Below, piece after piece: positions 16,240-23,417 of a stretch of 24,481 bases of DNA. How positions within the stretch are numbered: position 1 is the stretch's first letter; every line of letters starts with the position of its first letter. The position numbers and the translations under genes are program-made. The DNA is from JBOFGK01 sp051649085 (GTDB lineage Bacteria > Bacillota_I > Bacilli_A > UBA3375): contig JBOFGK010000033.1 in assembly GCA_051649085.1 (NCBI GenBank), positions 1 through 24,481 on the forward strand, given 5' to 3'. A model generated the notes under the pieces. That model did no database searches. It was not told the origin of the DNA and was given only the letters and a program-made list of their open reading frames with translations.

Positions 16240-17003
16240 AATTTATGCTATTTGATTTAAAGCGAGATAAATGGACAATTTTCTTTTCCATCATTTTGAT
16301 TTACTTTTTATGTGTTTCGGTTATTACAAAGGCAGAGTTGTATGTTCAAGATCCAACAGGCTTAGTAATCTTAGATAAGTTACCAGAAGTACTTAAAATT
16401 ATTTATGGACTAAATGGTTTTAATTTAGCAACTTATACAGGTTTTTACGGCTTAGCTTATAATTATATTTTGCTTACCTATTCGATTTTATTTTTTGTTA
16501 AAGTTGCTAATAAATTACAAGCATGTAATCAAAATGAATATCTTGCGAGTAAACCAATTGGACGACAAAAATTATTTCAAATGAAAGTTTTGAGTGCATT
16601 AAGTCAATATACAATAATTAACTTAATTGTGTATGTTCTAGTTGTTTTAAGTGCACTTACAGTAAATGAAGATAAATTTATCGAGTATTTAAGTTTAATT
16701 CATTTTTACGCTTATATAATCGGAATTTCACTGACTTTTATTGGTTGTCAATTAATTACAAGTAAACGAGCAACAACTTACTTTAGTCTAGCAGTTTTTG
16801 GGTTATATTTTATAAGCAGTTTTGCAAATTTAAATGATACATTTAAAGTTGTTAATAAGCTAAATCCATTTTATTTTGCAGGTGGACTAGCAATTGTTAA
16901 TCAAAAAGTAAATTATTTAAGCTTATTAATCTTTTTAGGTTTAAGTTTTGTAGTTATTTTGTATAGTCTAAATAAAATTGCTCGAAAAAAGCCGTTTAAT
17001 TAA
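16236..17003 (+). CDS. ABC-2 type exporter permease, second subunit
   Basis: It has 255 residues with about six TM segments and starts by ATGA overlap with the first permease after a GGGAGG site. It shares with that protein the pattern LDKLPEVLKIIYG, TYTGFYGLAYNY and LASKPIGRQ. Encoded directly after the ATPase and its partner, it should be the other half of the membrane channel. The transported compound is unknown; drug, peptide or lipid are all possible. Confidence 0.82.
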   Translation: MKFMLFDLKRDKWTIFFSIILIYFLCVSVITKAELYVQDPTGLVILDKLPEVLKIIYGLNGFNLATYTGFYGLAYNYILLTYSILFFVKVANKLQACNQNEYLASKPIGRQKLFQMKVLSALSQYTIINLIVYVLVVLSALTVNEDKFIEYLSLIHFYAYIIGISLTFIGCQLITSKRATTYFSLAVFGLYFISSFANLNDTFKVVNKLNPFYFAGGLAIVNQKVNYLSLLIFLGLSFVVILYSLNKIARKKPFN

Positions 17004-17028
17004 AAAATGTGTTAAAGAATGGAGAAAA

Positions 17029-17481
17029 ATGCTTAAAGAACAAACAAAAGCACCTGATTTTACATTAGAAGCAACGACTGGTGACATGATCACGCTTAAG
17101 GATTTTCGTGGTCAAAAAGTGGTGTTATACTTTTATCCGAAAAACAATACACCAGGTTGTACACTAGAAGCTCAAGAATTCAAAGCAAATCTCGAGCAAT
17201 TTAGAGCGAAGAATGTAGTTGTCCTTGGTGTGACAATTGATACACTTAAAAAATCAATGAATTTCAGTTGCAAGCACGAATTAAACTTTCCAATTTTAAC
17301 TGATGTTGATGGTAAAGTATGTAATGAATATGGTGTTTGGCAATTAAAGAAAAACTATGGAAAAGAATATTATGGGATTGTTCGTTCAACCTTTATAATT
17401 AATGAGGATGGTGTTATTGAAAAACAATTTACAAACGTGCGTGTGAAAAATCATGTTGAAACTATTTTGGAACATTTATAG
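17029..17481 (+). CDS. bcp: thioredoxin-dependent peroxiredoxin, Bcp/PrxQ type
   Basis: It reduces hydrogen and organic peroxides in the cytosol, using thioredoxin. The 150-residue protein (ATG 17029 after GGAGA at 17021-17025; the in-frame TTG at 16978 lies inside the permease gene) has the active site TPGCTLEAQ with Thr41 and peroxidatic Cys44, and the conserved Arg119 in RSTF. The resolving Cys that many Bcp proteins carry five residues later is absent (Gln49). Cys81 in FSCKHELNF is the likely partner, as in PrxQ forms with a distant resolving Cys; Cys98 is another candidate. It lies 25 bases after the permease and may share its transcript. Confidence 0.92.
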   Translation: MLKEQTKAPDFTLEATTGDMITLKDFRGQKVVLYFYPKNNTPGCTLEAQEFKANLEQFRAKNVVVLGVTIDTLKKSMNFSCKHELNFPILTDVDGKVCNEYGVWQLKKNYGKEYYGIVRSTFIINEDGVIEKQFTNVRVKNHVETILEHL

Positions 17482-17568
17482 GGAAAGTAAATTGAGTAAA
17501 ATAGTCACGATAAAAACACTTGTAAAAACAGTGTAATTTGCTAGATAATCCCTTTTTAAGTAAAAATA
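17482..17568. other. intergenic stretch after bcp with a weak hairpin
   Basis: ACACT (17516-17520) and AGTGT (17530-17534) can pair around an A-rich loop. AGGGA (17480-17484) could pair at long range with TCCCT (17549-17553), which is followed by T4. Either could end the upstream transcript, but both are too weak to call as a terminator. Confidence 0.25.
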
Positions 17569-17577
17569 TGGTATAAT
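17569..17577 (+). promoter_or_regulatory. extended -10 promoter of the DUF1450-argS-pnp operon
   Basis: TGGTATAAT at 17569-17577, the same extended -10 sequence as before the ABC-2 operon. No clear -35 is seen. Transcription would start near 17584, giving a leader of about 100 bases that contains the hairpin at 17643-17659. Confidence 0.65.
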
Positions 17578-17642
17578 AGTTTTGAGGTTAAATGAATGAT
17601 TTTACAAAAAACAATGCAAATTTGATTTAATATTAAAGTAAC

Positions 17643-17671
17643 TCGACATAAAGTGTCGAATTTTTATTTTT
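17643..17671 (+). terminator. terminator-like hairpin in the leader of the DUF1450-argS-pnp operon (possible attenuator)
   Basis: TCGACA (17643-17648), loop TAAAG, TGTCGA (17654-17659), then AATTTTTATTTTT. The stem is short but followed by a good U tract. It lies downstream of the apparent promoter and 15 bases before the first gene, so it could attenuate the operon or release a short RNA of about 85 bases. If the promoter is not real, it is simply the terminator of bcp. Confidence 0.55.
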
Positions 17672-17686
17672 GAAAAAAGGAGAAAC

Positions 17687-17911
17687 ATGCAAGTAGGCTA
17701 TTGTAAAAGATGCCATGATAAAAAACGAATAAAGAGTATTGAAAAGGTTAATGAAGATTTACAGGCTATTTTAAAAACAGATGAGATAAGTAATCAATGT
17801 TTAAGCTATTGTGGGCCGGGTGCAAATGATCATTTTGTACTAGTTGATGATATGATAATAAGTGCCAAAAAATATGATGATTTATTAGAAAAGTTAAAAG
17901 ATGGAGAATAA
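17687..17911 (+). CDS. DUF1450 (YuzB-like) small cysteine protein
   Basis: The 74-residue cytosolic protein has four Cys: Cys6 and Cys9 in YCKRCH, and Cys38 and Cys42 in CLSYCGPG. The stretch CLSYCG followed by FVLVDDMIISAKKYDDLLEKL matches the pattern of the DUF1450/YuzB family, small thioredoxin-fold-like proteins of Bacilli without a known role. The Cys arrangement could bind metal or an iron-sulfur cluster (inference). AAGGAG (17677-17682) precedes the ATG. It is the first gene of a long operon, and the next start follows its stop by one base. Confidence 0.72.
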   Translation: MQVGYCKRCHDKKRIKSIEKVNEDLQAILKTDEISNQCLSYCGPGANDHFVLVDDMIISAKKYDDLLEKLKDGE

Positions 17912-17912
17912 G

Positions 17913-19058
17913 ATGGTAATTCGTGATGTAATTCATAATGATATTACAATTGGAAGTGACTTAATAATTAATCTACTACAAACACCAGAATTTCAACGAT
18001 TAAGAAGAATTAAACAACTTGGATTAACATATTTAGTATTTCCAGGTGCTGAACATTCTCGCTATACACATTCAATTGGTGTTTATCATTTAGGGAAACA
18101 ATTTATTCAAGAGTTAGAAAAAAAACGTGGAATTAGATTCGATTCTAAAGAACAACGAGCATTAGAAGTTGCACTACTTTTACATGATGTTGGACATGGA
18201 CCATTTTCCCATACATCAGAAGAAGTATTTGAATATTTTCATGAAGATTTAACTATTGCAATTATTTTAAATCCATGCGGGAATATCTTTCCGATTTTAA
18301 ATGAGGCAAAAATGGTTGATGATGTTGTTAAATTTATAAAAAAGACACACGAAAACCAAGTGTTAAATAGTATTTTAAGTTCAGCAATTGATGCTGATCG
18401 TATGGATTATTTGATCCGCGATTCATATTTTTCAGGTGTTGTTTATGGCCAATTTGATGTTAGAAGGCTACTTAAACACGTTAATGCTGATGATGAAAAA
18501 CTAATTTTTCCACAAGCAGCTATTCACACAATTGAAGATTTTATTTTCTCAAGATATCATATGTTTAATCAAGTTTATTTAAATGAAAAAACATTATTGT
18601 TTGAACAAATCTTAAAACAGTTATTATTTAGAGTTAAAGTTTTAGAAGACACAGATTATCTGTTCCATACAAATATCAATTTACTAATGCCGTTTTTCAA
18701 AAAGGAATTTTCAATTTCCCAGTTTTTAGAACTTGATGATTATAAGCTTTTAGGAATTATTGATAAATTACAATATGAAATAGATCCATTTATGGCATCA
18801 CTTGCAAAAGCGTTTATGACACAAGCAAATGTTTCAGTTGATAAACCACGTTTAAAACAAAATCAAGGATTAATTGAAATCGTTGTGCCAAGTCATGAGA
18901 AAAAACTTTTACGAGAACATGAAGATATTTATATTCAACTTGAAGATAAATCAATCGAGCCAATTCAAAAAGTTTCACCATTAATCGAATTTTCGTTAAA
19001 AGAAGTTAAAATAAAATCACGAGAGTTGAGGTGTTTTGTCGTATATGAACAAAAGTAA
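17913..19058 (+). CDS. HD-domain phosphohydrolase, YwfO-like
   Basis: From ATG 17913 (GGAG at 17903-17906; the in-frame ATG at 17901 has no site) it has 381 residues. The HD metal centre is visible: His53 in HSRYTHSIG, His91-Asp92 in LLHDVGH, His95, His100 and Asp160 in SAIDADRMDYL, followed by RDSYFSGVVYG. This pattern is that of the YwfO/EF1143-like branch of dGTPase-related HD proteins, which hydrolyse deoxynucleoside triphosphates. The C-terminal third is the family's accessory region. It is cytosolic. Preference for dNTP is inferred from family resemblance. Confidence 0.88.
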   Translation: MVIRDVIHNDITIGSDLIINLLQTPEFQRLRRIKQLGLTYLVFPGAEHSRYTHSIGVYHLGKQFIQELEKKRGIRFDSKEQRALEVALLLHDVGHGPFSHTSEEVFEYFHEDLTIAIILNPCGNIFPILNEAKMVDDVVKFIKKTHENQVLNSILSSAIDADRMDYLIRDSYFSGVVYGQFDVRRLLKHVNADDEKLIFPQAAIHTIEDFIFSRYHMFNQVYLNEKTLLFEQILKQLLFRVKVLEDTDYLFHTNINLLMPFFKKEFSISQFLELDDYKLLGIIDKLQYEIDPFMASLAKAFMTQANVSVDKPRLKQNQGLIEIVVPSHEKKLLREHEDIYIQLEDKSIEPIQKVSPLIEFSLKEVKIKSRELRCFVVYEQK

Positions 19059-19416
19059 ACTTGCTGTAAGCATTCAAAGTGAAATTCAAAATGAACATTA
19101 TAATTTAATTGCAACTTTTAATGAAACCTCATTCATTTATAAAGAACCGACTACTAAAACATATGTAAATGTAAATTACGATTTACAAAAAAAAATTGTT
19201 AGCATCGAGAAAACAGGTGTTTATAATTTTACAATTTGCCATGATAAAACTAAAATTGATAAAGTTGATGGAACGATTAAAACAGCTGAAGGAATTTTTA
19301 ATGTTGACTTCACTGTTAAAACAGTTGATATTAAACTTGAACAATCAAAAATTGAAATATCATATATTACAAATGAAGTGTTAACAACTGTAATTTATGA
19401 TTGGAGGAAAAAATGA
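19045..19416 (+). CDS. YwiB-like protein, DUF1934
   Basis: This is a small protein of 123 residues from ATG 19045, predicted mostly beta-strand with alternating polar and hydrophobic residues, ending in a short VIYDWRKK tail. A TTG at 19036 in the same frame has a better distance (4 bases) to GAGG at 19028-19031 and may be the real start. It overlaps the HD gene and shares ATGA with argS. In Bacillus subtilis the ywiB gene (DUF1934, beta-barrel, function unknown) is next to argS, followed by rpoE, so synteny supports the call more than sequence does. Confidence 0.68.
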   Translation: MNKSKLAVSIQSEIQNEHYNLIATFNETSFIYKEPTTKTYVNVNYDLQKKIVSIEKTGVYNFTICHDKTKIDKVDGTIKTAEGIFNVDFTVKTVDIKLEQSKIEISYITNEVLTTVIYDWRKK

Positions 19417-21056
19417 TCTTTACAAAATTAAAACAAACAATCGAACAAAATATTTTAGAAATAATCAGACAGGAGTTTGAAGTTGACACAGATGCCGAAC
19501 TAAGCTTTGAGTTAGAAATTCCTGCGGAATGTAAAAATGGTCATTTTGCGACAAATGCTGCGATGAAGTTAACTAAAGTTCTACGTAAAAACCCGCGTGA
19601 AATTGCGACAACAATTGTTGAGAAATACGTGACAGCGGGAACTGAGATTGAACGTATTGAAATTGCTGGTCCTGGTTTTATTAATTTTTATTTAAATGAT
19701 GACTTTTTCAAAAGCATTGTTGAAGAAATAAACGCGACATGTAGCTTTCAATTTGAATCAACCGATGCTAATCGCTATCTAATTGAATATGTTTCAGCTA
19801 ATCCGACAGGTGATTTGCATTTAGGTCATGCACGAAATGCAATTTATGGAGATGCTTTAGCTAAAGTAATGAAAAAAAGTGGAATAGATGTAAAAACTGA
19901 ATATTATATTAATGATGCAGGTAATCAAATTAATAATTTAGGATATTCGGTTAAATACTATTACTTAGAAAATTTAGGTATTGCTAGTGAGTTTCCTGAA
20001 GATGGCTATCGAGGAGTTGAAATTCAGGCAATTGGAAAAGAACTTGCTACTAACTACGGAACCTCAAAAGTGGATGAAGATGTTAGTTTCTTCAATGAAT
20101 TATCAGTTAAAATTAATTTGGCAAACATTGAAAAAATATTAACGAGTTTAAATGTTCATTTTGATAGTTGGTTTAGTGAAAAAACGTTATTAGCTGATAA
20201 TCAGTTAGAGCATATGCTTGACGAACTAAAAAAACATGATGCATTATTTGAAGAAGATGGTGCACTATGGCTTAAGTCGACAGACTATTATGATGATAAA
20301 GATCGAGTACTAGTAAAAAGTGATGGTAGCTTAACATACTTAGCTCCGGATATTATTTATCATTTAGGAAAGTTTGAACGTGGACATGATATCTTAATTG
20401 ATGTTTGGGGTGGAGATCACCACGGATACGTTGCCCGAATGAAATCAGCAATTAAAGCGTTAGGATATGAAGCTGAAAACTTTGAAGTGGTCTTATTGCA
20501 AATGATAAGTATTTTAGAAAATAATCAAGCAGTAAAAATGTCTAAACGTGCGGGAACATCAGTTAGAATTATTGATTTCTTAGAAGAAATTGACCCAGAT
20601 GTACTTCGTTATTTCTTTGTTGCGAAAAATCCTGATACACAACTTGACTTTGATATTGCTGTTGCGAAAAAACAATCAAATGACAATCCCGTGTATTATA
20701 TTCAATACGCACACGCTCGTATTTGTTCGCTATTAGAAACGGCAGTTGAACAAAATATTGAATTTTCTGCTGGAAAAATAACTGCTCCGCTAAGTGAATT
20801 AGAACAAGAACTTGTTAGTCAACTTGGGAGATATGAGTTAACAATAAATTCGGCAGCTACCAAGCGATTACCACACATTTTAGCCAATTATCTATACGAC
20901 ATTGCTGCACTTTATCACAAATATTATAACAATGAACGAGTTTTTGGTGAAGATAAAAATGAAACAATTAAAAAGATTATTATTGCTAAAGCAATCAAAA
21001 CAGTTATTCATGATGGACTATGGACATTAGGAATTGAAGCAAAACACAAAATGTAA
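19413..21056 (+). CDS. argS: arginyl-tRNA synthetase
   Basis: It charges tRNA-Arg with arginine. The 547-residue class I synthetase starts at ATG 19413 after GGAGG (19403-19407); a TTG at 19401 lies upstream of that site. It has an N-terminal Arg-specific domain (about 1-110), the HIGH motif as HLGH (136-139) in SANPTGDLHLGHARN, KMSKRAG with Lys375, and a C-terminal DALR-type anticodon-binding helical domain (about 430-547). The length is typical of Bacilli. Confidence 0.97.
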   Translation: MIFTKLKQTIEQNILEIIRQEFEVDTDAELSFELEIPAECKNGHFATNAAMKLTKVLRKNPREIATTIVEKYVTAGTEIERIEIAGPGFINFYLNDDFFKSIVEEINATCSFQFESTDANRYLIEYVSANPTGDLHLGHARNAIYGDALAKVMKKSGIDVKTEYYINDAGNQINNLGYSVKYYYLENLGIASEFPEDGYRGVEIQAIGKELATNYGTSKVDEDVSFFNELSVKINLANIEKILTSLNVHFDSWFSEKTLLADNQLEHMLDELKKHDALFEEDGALWLKSTDYYDDKDRVLVKSDGSLTYLAPDIIYHLGKFERGHDILIDVWGGDHHGYVARMKSAIKALGYEAENFEVVLLQMISILENNQAVKMSKRAGTSVRIIDFLEEIDPDVLRYFFVAKNPDTQLDFDIAVAKKQSNDNPVYYIQYAHARICSLLETAVEQNIEFSAGKITAPLSELEQELVSQLGRYELTINSAATKRLPHILANYLYDIAALYHKYYNNERVFGEDKNETIKKIIIAKAIKTVIHDGLWTLGIEAKHKM

Positions 21057-21086
21057 GTACAAATCGTACAAAGAATGGAGAAAATT

Positions 21087-21590
21087 ATGAAGAGCATAAT
21101 CGAAACTACTATTGATATTTTAAAAGAAAAACAAGAACCAATTGGAATTCAAGACTTAATAAAAGAAATTAATCCAGGACACTTTACAACTGATGATATA
21201 AATATGAATATGTCAATTGTATATTCAGAACTAATTTCTGATGGACGTTTCATTTTAGTATCAGGAATGTGGGATTTAAAAGATAATTATACGTTAGCTG
21301 AAATTGCTAAACATAAATCATTAGAATTTTCACTTGAAGATGAACTAGATGAGTTAATGGCACTTGCTGATGAAGATGAAGATGAAATTACACGTAAAAT
21401 CATTTTATCAGATGAAGAAGATTTATTCGAAGCCGATGCAATTGATTTAGATGAAATTGATGAAGAAGATGATATTATTGAAGATGAAGATGATGATTTT
21501 ATCGATCCACTTGATATTGAAGATGACTTAGACGAAGACTTAGATGAAATCTTTGAAGGGACATTAGAAGATACCGATGAAGAATTGTAA
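21087..21590 (+). CDS. rpoE: DNA-directed RNA polymerase delta subunit
   Basis: Delta is a Firmicutes-only RNA polymerase subunit that speeds recycling and affects promoter selectivity by initiating-NTP sensitivity. From ATG 21087 (GGAG 21077-21080; the ATG at 21075 overlaps that site) it has 167 residues: an N-terminal winged-helix HARE-HTH domain (about 1-75) and an extremely acidic disordered tail (about 76-167) made mainly of Asp and Glu. The Lys-rich tract that precedes the acidic tail in Bacillus subtilis is reduced here to TRK. The next gene starts 14 bases before its stop. Confidence 0.92.
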   Translation: MKSIIETTIDILKEKQEPIGIQDLIKEINPGHFTTDDINMNMSIVYSELISDGRFILVSGMWDLKDNYTLAEIAKHKSLEFSLEDELDELMALADEDEDEITRKIILSDEEDLFEADAIDLDEIDEEDDIIEDEDDDFIDPLDIEDDLDEDLDEIFEGTLEDTDEEL

Positions 21591-22122
21591 TATTGTTTTA
21601 TTTGAACCAAAAATGGCTGGAAATGTTGCAAATATCGTTAGAACGGCAGTGGCAACTAATGCAAGTTTACATATTATTGAGCCGATTCCGTTTGATATTA
21701 CTCGTGATCATCCTCAACTTAAACGTGCATCAGCAAATTATATGGAGCTTGTAGATTTACATATGCACGCAAATTTTGATAAGTTTCTTGAAAAAGCGGC
21801 AGGTGCTAAAATATTTTTTCTGACAAGATATGGAATTAATACTTATGATCAGACAAATTATCCAATTTCACAAGCGCAAGAACTATTGGAAGATGTTTAT
21901 TTAGTGTTTGGAAGTGAAGATGCAGGAATTCCACAAGAAATTTTACAAAAGTATGTTGACAATACATTTAGAATCCCAATGAAGAGTGAAATGCGTTCAA
22001 TCAATTTAGCTAATTGCGTAGCATTAGTAACTTTTGATTTGATGCGTCAAATTAATTTTCAAGGATTAGAAAATAGTGAACCATTTAAAAAAGATTATTT
22101 AAAAAAAGGAGAACAAAAGTGA
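21577..22122 (+). CDS. trmL: tRNA (cytidine/uridine-34-2'-O)-methyltransferase TrmL
   Basis: This SPOUT-family enzyme methylates the ribose at wobble position 34 of tRNA-Leu, with S-adenosylmethionine. The 181-residue protein has the expected landmarks: NIVLFEPKMAGNVANIVRTA (4-23), VFGSEDAGIP in the knot, and RIPM..MRSINLANCVAL at the cofactor loop. The C-terminus is about 20 residues longer than that of the minimal YibK/CspR forms. It starts within the rpoE end without a strong ribosome binding site, so coupling is likely, and its TGA is shared with the next gene's GTG. Confidence 0.9.
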   Translation: MKNCNIVLFEPKMAGNVANIVRTAVATNASLHIIEPIPFDITRDHPQLKRASANYMELVDLHMHANFDKFLEKAAGAKIFFLTRYGINTYDQTNYPISQAQELLEDVYLVFGSEDAGIPQEILQKYVDNTFRIPMKSEMRSINLANCVALVTFDLMRQINFQGLENSEPFKKDYLKKGEQK

Positions 22123-23417
22123 ACGAAAACCTCAGTGACATCCCGACGTTGCTTATAATATTATTTATCTTACTAATTGCAACCGCAATTTTTGCAGGTC
22201 TAGAAATGGCGATTTCTTCAGTAAATCGAATTAGAATAAAAACAAGAGCTGAAAATGGTGATATAAAAGCCGAAAAAATTTTAGAAATAATTAGTGATTA
22301 CGATCGCAGTATTACAACTGTGATTGTTGTTAATAATTTAATAAATATTATTTTACCAACATTATCATCAATAATTTTTCTTGGGATTTTCTTCTCAAAC
22401 CCAGCTTTAGGATTAACTGTTTCAACTGTGTTTATGTCGGTTATTCTCTTAATATTTGGTGAGATCGTTCCAAAAATATACTGTAAAGAACATGCAGAAA
22501 GTGTGCTTAACTCAACAGTCTATTTAATTATTTTCATCAAAAAAATCTTTTTCCCGATAGTCATTTTCTTTACTTATACAACAAGTTTAGTAAAAAAATT
22601 ACTAGTTAATAAATCAAAAGATAATAGCTTAGCTGTAGAAATTGAAGACGAGATACTAACAATTATTGAAGAAAGCTCACAAGATGGAACAATTAATGAA
22701 GAAGAAGGTGAATTAATTAGAAATGCGATTGAATTTAATGACATTCGTGTAGCTGAAATTTTGCAACCTAAAGATAAAATGGTAATGATCAATGTGACTG
22801 AAACTCATGCAAATATTTATAACATTTTATGTCAAGAACGTTATTCACGAATTCCGATTTTTGAAGAACGCGAAGAAAATATTATTGGAATAATTTCTGA
22901 ACGAGACTTTTTGTTTAGATATGCAAATGATGAAAAATTTAATATTCAAGATATTGCTCGTGAAGTTGTGTTTGTACCAGATACACTTAAAATTTCGCGA
23001 TTAATGTACAAAATGCAAAAAGAACACTTACAAATGGTTATGGTTGTTGATGAACGTGGAACAGTACAAGGATTAATTACACTTGAAGATATAATTGAAG
23101 AATTAGTTGGGGATATTTGGGATGAACACGATGATGTTGTACTTGAATACCATAAAATAAATGAAACAACATTTGAAGTGATTGGTGACATGAATTTGAA
23201 TGAGTTCAATGACTTATTTGAAATTAAAGATGTTGAAGCTGAAACCGAAGAATCAACAATTGCAGGTTATATTTTAGAACTTGCAGAAAAAATACCTGAC
23301 TTACACGAAAAATTTGAAGATGACCATTTCGTTTATACAATCATTGAAGTTACAGGGAAGAAAATTGAAAAAATTTTAGTAGAATTAAAAGAAAAGGAGG
23401 TTACAACTGATGAATAA
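22119..23417 (+). CDS. CNNM/CBS-domain membrane protein (hemolysin-C/CorC-like; possible Mg2+ efflux)
   Basis: The start is GTG at 22119 after AAAAAAAGGAG, overlapping the trmL stop as GTGA. The 432 residues comprise a CNNM/DUF21 membrane domain (about 1-160) with hydrophobic stretches near 11-30, 64-92, 97-115 and 130-155 and the GEIVPK motif (114-119), two CBS repeats (about 215-270 and 280-335) ending in VQGLITLEDIIEELVGDI, and a CorC_HlyC domain (about 345-430). Relatives such as MpfA/YhdP of Gram-positives give magnesium resistance. That role is inferred; 'hemolysin' in family names is historical. Confidence 0.9.
   Translation: MNENLSDIPTLLIILFILLIATAIFAGLEMAISSVNRIRIKTRAENGDIKAEKILEIISDYDRSITTVIVVNNLINIILPTLSSIIFLGIFFSNPALGLTVSTVFMSVILLIFGEIVPKIYCKEHAESVLNSTVYLIIFIKKIFFPIVIFFTYTTSLVKKLLVNKSKDNSLAVEIEDEILTIIEESSQDGTINEEEGELIRNAIEFNDIRVAEILQPKDKMVMINVTETHANIYNILCQERYSRIPIFEEREENIIGIISERDFLFRYANDEKFNIQDIAREVVFVPDTLKISRLMYKMQKEHLQMVMVVDERGTVQGLITLEDIIEELVGDIWDEHDDVVLEYHKINETTFEVIGDMNLNEFNDLFEIKDVEAETEESTIAGYILELAEKIPDLHEKFEDDHFVYTIIEVTGKKIEKILVELKEKEVTTDE

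Noticed and set aside
16978..17028. Longer bcp start at TTG 16978
   Set aside because: It lies inside the permease gene and has no ribosome binding site, while ATG 17029 has GGAGA at the right distance.
17480..17557. Long-range stem AGGGA/TCCCT plus T tract as the bcp terminator
   Set aside because: Five base pairs closing a loop of more than 60 bases is too weak; it is noted only in the gap entry.
21287..21631. Minus-strand open frame with very many Ser codons
   Set aside because: It is the antisense of the Asp/Glu-rich tail of rpoE (GAT/GAA repeats read as Ser codons), with no ribosome binding site or family pattern.
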